NCBI RefSeq assembly: GCF_003471585.1
Contig: NZ_QRJO01000001.1
Coordinates: 310,001 to 374,000 of the forward strand
Length of the DNA stretch: 64,000 nucleotides
Reading direction: 5' to 3'
DNA from: Collinsella sp. AM18-10
Lineage (GTDB): Bacteria > Actinomycetota > Coriobacteriia > Coriobacteriales > Coriobacteriaceae
Below, in pieces: positions 43,032 through 52,700 of this stretch; the stretch's first letter is position 1, and every line of letters begins with the position of its first letter. The position numbers and the translations under genes were made by a program. The notes beneath the pieces are model-generated. The model did not search any database. It was given only the letters and a program-made list of their open reading frames with translations, and had not been told where the DNA came from.

Positions 43032-43314
43032 ACCTGCCACTTCTTAGCCTTAACCGTTAATCTGCTTTCTTACGTGCATGTTAGATAGTAGCATTTTGCT
43101 GTTTGCGCGTAACAGTTAATTGAAAATCGCACGGCGGCATCTGGGCATTTGCCATTAATTTGCAACAGTTCTTTAGGTTTTATTTACGCAGCTAGTTAGC
43201 TCGCGGCTCATTGACGGTGTTTTACCAACCAGATTGGTATCTTTTTGTTTCGCTTGGTATGGTTTTCATAATTATTAACCCCTCAGCCTCTGAGCTAGCA
43301 TGTCAGTCTTCCGC

Positions 43315-43428
43315 TTACTTTCCAGCTTTCTACTTAACTTTCCAGCTTTCCACTTAACTTTCCAGCTTTCTACCCAGCTTTCCACCTTAGGTGTTAAGTT
43401 AAGTGGAAAGTTGGAAAGCTTGGTGGAG
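43315..43428. repeat. 20-bp tandem repeat with an inverted partner
   Basis: About three copies of CTTTCCAGCTTTCTACTTAA lie in tandem at 43319-43378 with a partial copy to ~43390. Nearby GTTAAGTTAAGTGGAAAGTTGG (about 43393-43417) is the complement of the unit and would fold back on the array. No reading frame or promoter explains it. Confidence 0.6.
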
Positions 43429-43464
43429 GGGTCGGGAGAGCTAAAACACCTTTCTCCAACGGCG

Positions 43465-43670
43465 GCTGGGCAGTTAGTTCAGATACGTATTTTTCTATGC
43501 TGATAAAGCTGCACTATGGTCCCCGGAGAGGGTTCTTTGGCGACCCATTGCACGCAAATCGAGCCAGATAGCTACCGAACCCTAGTTTTGAGCCCCTTTC
43601 TTCCCCAAAACGAGCGCCGGATGCGCCTGCTGCGGTCTGGAATTATACGTATCTGAACTAACTGTCCAGC
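43465..43670. mobile_element. MITE-like element with 26-bp terminal inverted repeats
   Basis: GCTGGGCAGTTAGTTCAGAT... (43465-43490) and its complement at 43645-43670 differ at one position in 26. The 154-base interior has no open frame of interest. A small non-coding element with long terminal repeats suggests a MITE; target-site duplications were not identified. The remainder of the 43032-43758 gap holds AT-rich sequence with no gene I can support. Confidence 0.55.
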
Positions 43671-43758
43671 GGAGTCCAAGACTGGGATCGCGCAGACTAG
43701 AAAGGGGGCGGCAACCGGGTGGTTGCCGCCCCCTTTGCGAAGCCAGTTGGCTTCGGAA

Positions 43759-46700
43759 CTAGTGGTCGATGCCGTTGAGGTTCACCCTCGTGAGCGTATA
43801 GGTCACATAGTCGGGCGATTGAGGCGCTGCGCTCGCCACGTCACCCTTAACCAGGCTCGCTGTCATCACCAAGCGATAGCTCGCGTAGAACTGCTCACGC
43901 TGTTCAACCTGCGTGTTGACCTTAACGGTAAAGGGCAGGCTAAACGTCGTATTACCGTTCTTCGTTTTGAACTTGCCGTTCTCCTTCGAGTCAGTGAAGG
44001 TGATCGTGCTACCGGAGGGAGCGACCGCGGCAAGCTTACTCTCCGTCACTGTTACGTAGTTTGAGATATCATCCGTTACGCTCTCATACGTGCCGTCGGT
44101 TCCGCGGCGCTGAAGCGAGAGCGTGTACACAACAGAGTCTGCGTTCGCAATTGCCTCGGCGGCGTTGCTGAGTCCACCCAGTTCATACGTGGCACCCAGA
44201 CCAATCGTGCCATTCGCGATCGGACGCAGGTCGTCCACGTTAATGCCAAGCTGCGACTTCTCAGGCGCCGATAGCGTAATGGTCGTATCACCCGTGTCCA
44301 TGCGATAGTATCCAACGTTACCGCGCTTCGTCATCGCCAGGCTCGAGGTGGCAAGACCAGAATCGCGCGTCGAAAGCTTGGCGGTATAGGACATCTTGGT
44401 ACAGGCGTCCTCGCCAGACTGCTTGGACAGGGAGATAACCTTGTTGCAGCCGTCCGGCGTAAGACGAATCTCTTCCACTACCGTACGCACGGTAAAGGAT
44501 CCGCCCGTTGCACGCTTGCGGATTCCGGCAAGATCATGGTCGAGCGTGAGCCTCAGTGAGTCATCACCCGTATCCGTCACAATCTGTGTAAACGCAGGCG
44601 TCGAAGCGTCACACTTCTTCCAATCGCTGCCATTCCACATGTAGTTCTGATCGCCGACGGCAACATAGAACTTCGCAATTGCCGAGGTTCCGCTCGGGAA
44701 ACTGCTTACTCCCATTAGGTTGTTGTTGGCGCCATAGCGACACAGCGATGTATCGAGCTGATAGAACAGATGGTCGCTCTCTGTATAGTATTGGCTCGGG
44801 CTAAACGTAACCGTATCTTTGACGTCAAGAGAAAGAACGTAGGCGGCACCGTCCTCCGACTTCGAAACCGGAATGCACGCCCCATCTTTTTTGTCGACTA
44901 CATTCTGCTCATAATTGGACAAGATGCTGTATGTCGATGCCGTACTGTTTTGAATATCGTCGCTGCCATCGGTGCGTAAAACATGATGCAGATTCCAAGA
45001 TATGCGGCCACCCGAAGAATTCGAGTCAATAGACGAAGCCGTAAAACCGTTGATACTAGCTTGCGTCACGCCGTCGCCCGACTTGGGCACGTTGACAACT
45101 AGGTAGACGCTCTCCGATGCACGCTTCTCTCTGCCGGTATCCTTCTCCTTAGGTACCTTTAGCGTATAGCGACTGTTGCTGGGAACGTCAGCACCCGCAA
45201 CCTTAAACAGCGTCCACTTGCCATCGAGTTTCGCTTTAGCGGTCGCCTCTGCCTCGTTATCACACACGGTCCATGTGCCGGCGCCATCCTGTGTGGCCGA
45301 CACACCCAAAATCTCGCTCAGCCATCGCTCCTGATATGGATTGCCCGCAGAATCCTTAAAGCCGTCGTTTCCGCTCAGGGAAACGCTCGTTGCTCCGCCT
45401 TCGCCCACCGTATAGTGATACTCTCTGCCACCGGCCCGGCCGTCAACGTTCGCATCGATGAGCGTAAGCTGGGTGCCCTGGGGCAACCTTCCGTCGGCAC
45501 CATTGAAGAGGATGCTCTTACCGAGCCCCTTCATCGAGCCGCCAGCAGCCATATAGCTGTCCCAGCCAAAGTCGACTTCCTTCCCATTGGCAGAATTGTA
45601 TGTCCAGGTAAGCAGACCCGTCATCGGCTCGCCAAAGCTCGTAAGCACGTGTGCATCTTTTCCAAGGTTAGCGTAGTCGCTTTCTTTAAATTTAGTGCCG
45701 TAATCATACGTTGCAGTGAAATCGATCTCGAGCTTGCGCTTAACGATGATCGGCACCTGAACGTTGTAGCTCTGACCCGCCTCGGTAAAGGTGACGGTCA
45801 GGAGCGTAAAGCGACCCTTGCCGTTATCCCAATCGGAGCTTGGGCTAAACGACATGTTGTTCTTGCCGTTGTTCACCACGCGAAGCGCGGGATTGTTCGA
45901 CGCGCCATCGTCCTTAACGAACAGACCGTCCTTGAGTTGGAAAACCTCTGCTTTGGCCGTCACGTGCGGATTGGTGCCATTCTCGTTATTCAATCTGTAA
46001 GCGTCGGAGAAGCCGCCGTTCGTGACGATGTTTAGATAGCTCTTGACCGTCGTGTTGTCGTTGCCAGAGATCACCAAAACGGGGAAATCTGTTGTGGCCT
46101 GGTTGCTGCTTGTATCATTATTCGAATTGAACTTACTCGCCACGGATGAGGCATCGTAGCTCGAGGTATTTTGATAGGCGCCGTTGTCATTAATGCCGCC
46201 GATATTGGTGTAGGTGTAGCGGCCATCAACGCCAGCAGCCGCCTGGCTCTGGATGGTCGCCGCGGTTTCGATGGCGGCGCCGTCGCCAAACAGATAGCGG
46301 TCGGTGGTGTCGGTGTCGGATGCACGCACCGCCAGCGTGTTCACGGGGCTCGTGGTCACGTACGGGCTTGCCGCCGTGGTAGCGGTATCGTCCGCACCGT
46401 AGAGCGTGGTGCCCTCGTCGGGCGCGCGCAGCGTGTCCTTATAGTCGCCGAACGCGATGTAGGTCTTCCTGTTTACGACGGCCGCATTGGTCGTGTAAAC
46501 CATCGGCGGCAGATCACGCGTGGTCTTGCCGTTGCCGAGCTTTACGTTCACGCCCGCTGCGGAGAGGCTATAGCCGTTTGTGTCAGCCTCGCCTAAGAGC
46601 ACGCCCTGCTTAGAGCCCAATTTGTAGGTATTGCTGTCCATGAGCACGTTTACCAGATGGAACTGGCCGCGTCCGTCGCCCGCAATGCCGCCGTTGGAGG

Positions 46701-49700
46701 TTCCGCCAAACGTTGTGTTAGATACCTTTGTGTTGGTGACGTTGATGACGTCGGCACCGCTGTTAATCGCGCCAAGTAGACCGCCGCTCCACCTGCCCTT
46801 GATCGTGGCGCTCTCAATCGCGATATTGTTGCAGGCTATGTTCACATTGCTGAAGTAGTAGCCAATAAGTCCGCCCGAGCATTGGTCGGTGCCGGCAATG
46901 TTGATATTCTCGACGCTACAGTCCTCAAACCAGTACGTGTTGGGGCTGCCACTGCTCGTGACCTCGCCAATCAAGCCGCCCGCATTACGGATGCTATTGT
47001 TCGTTCCGGTGGCATCGCCGATGATGGCGCTCTTGGCATCGCCTCCGGCATCAATGCGCACGTTGCTTATAGAAATAACGCCTCTATAGGCGCTTCCGAC
47101 CACACCGCCGGCGCCCATGTACTTATCGGTGTTCGACCCGGTGGCGAGTACATTTACCCCAGAGATGACTGCCGTGCTCGATGCGACGGCTTCCGTGATG
47201 CCAATTTTGGTGTTCACCGATACGTTACTGGAGGTATAACCGAACACGCCGCCCACGTAGGGTGTTGTACCCGTGGCGGTTATGGTCGAGTTTTTGCCAA
47301 TAGTCTTCTCGTATACCCCTGTGGCCGCGGTTGTCCACACGCCGCACGGCGAGGCGATCGCACCCACATAGCCGCCAACGCACTTCTCGCCCGTGACGCT
47401 AAGGCCAGTGTATGAGCAGTCATAGAGATTCGCGGGCGCCTGCGTGCCGGAGCCGAAATTGACCATATAGGTCACGTCGTTATCCGTCCTTCGGCTGGTA
47501 CGGCCCGAGCTGCCAAGAAGCCCTCCTACGCTCTTTGCGCCCAACACGGTGCAGTTCTTCATCTGTACGTTGCGGTAGACGCCACGCGTGTTGCCGTCGT
47601 AGTTGGCCGTTGCGCCCGCCAAAAGGCCGGTGCCGATGAGGTCGTTCGATGCCGGTCCCGAGGCAATGCTACCGTTGGCGTCTTTGTACGTGAGCGATAC
47701 GTTGCAGTTACTAAAGGTGAGGTCTTTGACCTGAGCGCCGTCATTCGCGGTGACGCTCTGCCCCACATTGGTTGAGGTGAACATCACGGTGCTGAATAGG
47801 CCGCCCACGCCCGAGACCTTATAGTCGTCATCGGCATATTCGACGACGCCGTAAGTGGCATCTTTGGTGCCTACCGTGATGGTGGCCCCGTTGCCGTCGA
47901 TCGTTGCCACGTGCGGCGTGATGCGGTCGCGATCGGTGGACGCCTCGTTCGAGCTGCAAGCATTGGAATAGTAACGGCCGCTGAGACCCACGTATCCCGT
48001 GCCGTAGCCGGTCATATCATAGGTGGCATTTTCCTTGAACTCCAGGCTCATGCCGATCGATTTCGACGCGCACACGTAGCCCGTTTGGTAGTCGGCAGCG
48101 TAGGACGCCACCAGGTAGGGCGAATTTACATCGTCATCATGGTTGAGCGGGCCGTGCCACCCCTGTTTGCCCGGGGCCTTCTGGTCATCGTTTTTGGCGG
48201 TTTCGAAATCGCCGGAAGCGCTCGCAGGCTTGCCCACGCAGTCGTAGCTGGCATTTCGCACCTTACCATATTCCTTGTTGCCAAACAGGTAGCCGTTTAT
48301 CGCCGGGTCCTGCTTATCGCTGCCCCAGTACGCCTTGGAGCCGCGGAACACGCCATAATTAGCGTAGTCGGTATGTGCCGCTCCAGCACCCGCACCCGAG
48401 CTAATGATGGCCGAGAGCACCAAAAGGCCCTGGGCGTTTTCCACCGTGGTCACGGGTGCCTCGGCATCAGTGCCGATATACTTGTTGTCGGTGCCCGTGG
48501 TAGTGACGCAGGCAGCTCCCTTGTTTGTGAGCTCGTTGATCTTGTAGTTAGCGTTACCGTTTTCGACTTTGCAGCCCTCGCTAAAGGCATAGCCATCAAT
48601 CACACGACCAACGTAGGGATTGTCGTACTGCCGGAAGTTGCCCGTTCCAAGACCCTGAGACTTGTCGCTGGTTCCAGCGCGCCAAGACGTCCCTGACATA
48701 TTGCGGAAGATCACACCGCCGCCCGCAATGGCACCAACGTAACCGCCGATGGGAACAAGATGTGGCTTAGTTCCGCCACCAGCAACCGTAAAGCCGGTTG
48801 TGGGGTTATCGGGCGTTGTCCCATTCACGGCCACACCGTCGATAATGTTATCGCCGCCAAGGATGCAGCCGATAACGCCACCGAAGAACGACGTCGGAAC
48901 ACCGTCGGCATCCTTGGCAGAATAAGTAATAGTCGCCGACGCGTTCACATAGCGAATATTCAGATCGCGCACCACGCTGCCGTAACTATAGGGAATAAGG
49001 CCGCGAAGCGAACCCTCGTTATTCTCTATCTTGATGGTTGCCTTTTTATCACCTTTAGGGTTGCCAACGATGACGCCACGGAACGGGTTGGCTTTGTTGC
49101 CAAAACCGCCAAACGATGCGCCGTCGAGGGTGATCGTATTACCCCCGGTAGGTTCAATACTGTAGTACGCGCTTTGGATATAGCGGTGCATCATCTCGTC
49201 GGAAAGTGTGGCCGAAGGATCAGTGGTGTCGCCGGTCTTCTTTTCCCACTTCTTCCCAGTGTCTTTCGCCTGCTTATAGACGTACGTAACCTCATTGTCG
49301 GTTTTATTGTCGCTGCGGCGAGTACAGAGCGTACTCTGGTTGACGGCAATGGTGACCTCCCAACCGTCGAGCGCAGTTTGGTTGTTGATGTAGTTGGCGA
49401 TGGCGTTCATCTCAGTCGCGTCCTTAACGGCATACGGATCGCCATATGTGCCGCATCCCTCTACCAGCTTTGGAATGCGCTGGTTGACTTTAATTTCATG
49501 ATATTGGACGCCGCTCTCGGTGGCCTTTCCCTTATAAACATAAGGAAGATAGCCACCAAACCAAGGCCTGACGTCACCGTCCTTCTTACCATCAACCGTC
49601 ACATAGCCGCTCACGGCACCATACGTCGCTTCGTCGTAATACCAAAGCTGCTTGCCCGGGTACTCCGTACTCCCATCAATCTCAGATCCGTATGTCACCT

Positions 49701-52700
49701 TGCCTGCATCGGCATCGGCATCGGCCTTAGTAAAGGTGTAGTCCGCAGAGCCCGTGCTCGTGCTTCCGTAGCCAAAACTCTCCAGCAGGCTCGCATGGGT
49801 GAAGATCGTTTTGTTCTTTTGGCTGGGCAAGCTGATTTGCTCAAACTTTGCCGTCACCTGATCGGCCTCACTGCCTACACCAAGCTTTCCGAACAGCGAC
49901 GTAGCCGCCTTGGTGTCACTCGCGTACCCAGTAGTCTTGATATTCTTCGCGTTCAGGCTCACGTACTTCTGCATCTCGTTGATGAGCAGAGGCATATAGG
50001 CGTTAGCATCCGTGGCGCTGTTGGCGCCGTCGACAATCAGATTGTTGAGCGTAAGACCATCAATTGAGATCTTTCTAATCTTGGTGCCATTGCCGTCGCT
50101 GGACCCATACACGTAGCGGCACACGAGCGCGCCCGAAGAGCTTCCGCTTGCTCCATCAGTGTCTTCAGAGCTCTTTCCGTCATTAATAACGGGCCCAACA
50201 GTACCACGCAAAGTGACGTTTTTTACTGTGAGATCGCCGTTTGCCACCGTTCGAAAAAGACCGCAGTGCATGTTCTCGTGCTGGGTAGCATCGGAATTTA
50301 GCTTGTTGCCATTCTGCTCGGCCTTGATCTTGGAGTAACAGAAGGTAATGGTCGCATTCTCAACCGTCACCTCTCCGCTCGGCTGAGTGGGATAATAGCT
50401 GTAGCCGGCCAAATCGATTGTGCCCGTTATGGTTATGGAATCATCGAGCCCTGTCGTGCCATTGGGAACGATTGTCGAACGAATACCTTCGGGAGCATAA
50501 CGGTAAGCAGACCATAAGAGCAGCTTTTCCGCTGTATCGATTTGCCTGCCACTAAAGCCGCCTTCACAATTCTTAGAGGCTATGTCGAGGTTGTAGAAGT
50601 AGCGGGTATTGCCGTTCGTATTCTGGCTTCGACCGAAAGACGAGCGATTATGGTAGCTGTTGTCTTTTGTGGAATCGCCGTCCATGTCCAGCTTGTTTTT
50701 CTGTGTGTGTAGCGAAACGACCGTGTTCCAGTCGGCGTCCATGAGCTTGCTGCCGTTGTTTGGTTTTACACCGCTGCCAACCCATTCATCGAAGGACGTT
50801 ACGCCCGACGCAACGATGGCCCCCTCGCCGGTGGGCACCCTATAGGCGGTATCCCAATAAGCCCTGTCCTCCAAGTACAGGCCTAGGTAGCTCTCGACGC
50901 CATATGTCGTCTTATCATCCACCTTGCAGCCGCGGCAAACTAGAACGCCGAGCGTCTGAGCGGCGCCCGCATTAATGGTTGTGCCCGAGAGATCGATGGC
51001 ATAGTTGTTGATAATCCAGTGGCCGCTCGCGGCGTATACAAGACCACCGAGTTCCTTGGAATCATCCGCAGTCGCGGTTATAGAAGCGTTGGTCGTTTTC
51101 AGAGCATAGGAGTTTTCATTCTTGTTAATGCTCTCATCTCCGATAGTTACGACCGCGTTGCCCCAGCTATAACCCAAGAAACCACCCGTGCCATTGAGCT
51201 TATCGCCGTTCCTGCCGACTTTCATTTCGAATGAATTGAACGAAAGGCCCGAAATGTTCACGTACTTATCAGCTGAGTTGGCTATTGTCCCTGCATTGTA
51301 GGTACTCTGTGCGATGCAGCCGATAAGACCACCGACTTGGGCGATCTTGCCGCCGGCGCAATCGCCAGTTTCGATTGATCCGGCGACTTCGACGCCCGCA
51401 ACATTGAATGACGAGCCATAATCGCCCGCATAACCAATGGCGCCGCCAATGCGACTATTGCCGTTAAGCGTTTTAGTTGCAGCGATGGTCGCTTGAGCCT
51501 TGCTGTTATCCTTAAACGCAACCGTAGAAGCCGCCAACACGCTGCCCGCAATACCACCAATGTTCACGTCATTGGCAAACGTATCATCGCACGCGATATT
51601 CGTTTTGCACGTTACGCCAGACAATGACAGGTTGCCGACGATGGCACACGCAAGCGACCCGGCATCGATAGCCGAACCGTTATCGAACTTCATGGAGCCA
51701 GCGATTGTGACGTTGGAGATGGTTGCACCGTTGACGGCCGCGAACAAGCCCAAGCGGCCGTGGCGGTAGATTTTGCCGTTGCCGTTGCTCGTGTTATTGC
51801 CGTCGAGCACGTCTTCACCACGCTTGCCGTACGCCTCGCCGACGGCAAGATTGATTGTGCCGCCACCGTTCAACGTTCCCGAGAAAACTTGCGAGCCGTC
51901 TGCACGATCCTGCGTGAAACCCGTCAGACCCGTGCCCTTGAGATCAATAGTGCCGTTCACCGTAATGGTCGAGGACTGCAAGCCGTTAAGGTTGTTTTCG
52001 GTAACGCCGTCAACCATCGAGTAGTAGCCGTTGGTTTGCCAGGTAATCGCAAGCTTGGCGAAATCCTCAGCTGTGGTTAGGGCGTAGGCACCGTTAGCTG
52101 CCGTCAGCGAATCCGGCAAGGTCAACTTATGAGTGTCCGCATCAAGCTTAATGAAGTCGCCGCCCAGACGAACAACTTCACCGTAGGTCGCGATGTCGTC
52201 CGTCTTTGAGGCTGAGTTGCTACGCTTGAAGGTCCAGACCGCAGCGCCCTTGTCTCCCAGATCACCATTAGAGCCATTGCCGGCAGCAAAGATCAGCGCG
52301 TTGTGGTTCTCGTATACGAGCTGACCCGTCGTGGCGTTCTCGCCAAAACTTGCGCCCGACAGATCCGTGATGCCGCTGAATTTGATTACAGCATTCCACG
52401 CGGATCCCGCAATTCCCGCGGCACGGTTGCTTTGCGCCTTACCGATAGGATTGTCGCTTGTAAGTTTGAAATCTCGCACGTCAAGGACATTGCGCGTATC
52501 GACAACGCCCACGGCGCCACCGAACTTTCCGGTACCCGTTCGCGCCGAAGCATCTCCCTTGCACGCAACCGTCACGCCGTTGAAGACAACGGCAACGGGC
52601 TGCGAGTTAGGATTTGCGCTATCGCCAACATAGCCAACAACGCCGCCTGCGTCGGACAACTTGCTCGCAAGGTCAAACTCAATTAAGCACGTATTCTTAT

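Noticed and set aside
43315..43428. CRISPR array
   Set aside because: The repeats are directly tandem without spacers and have no cas genes nearby.
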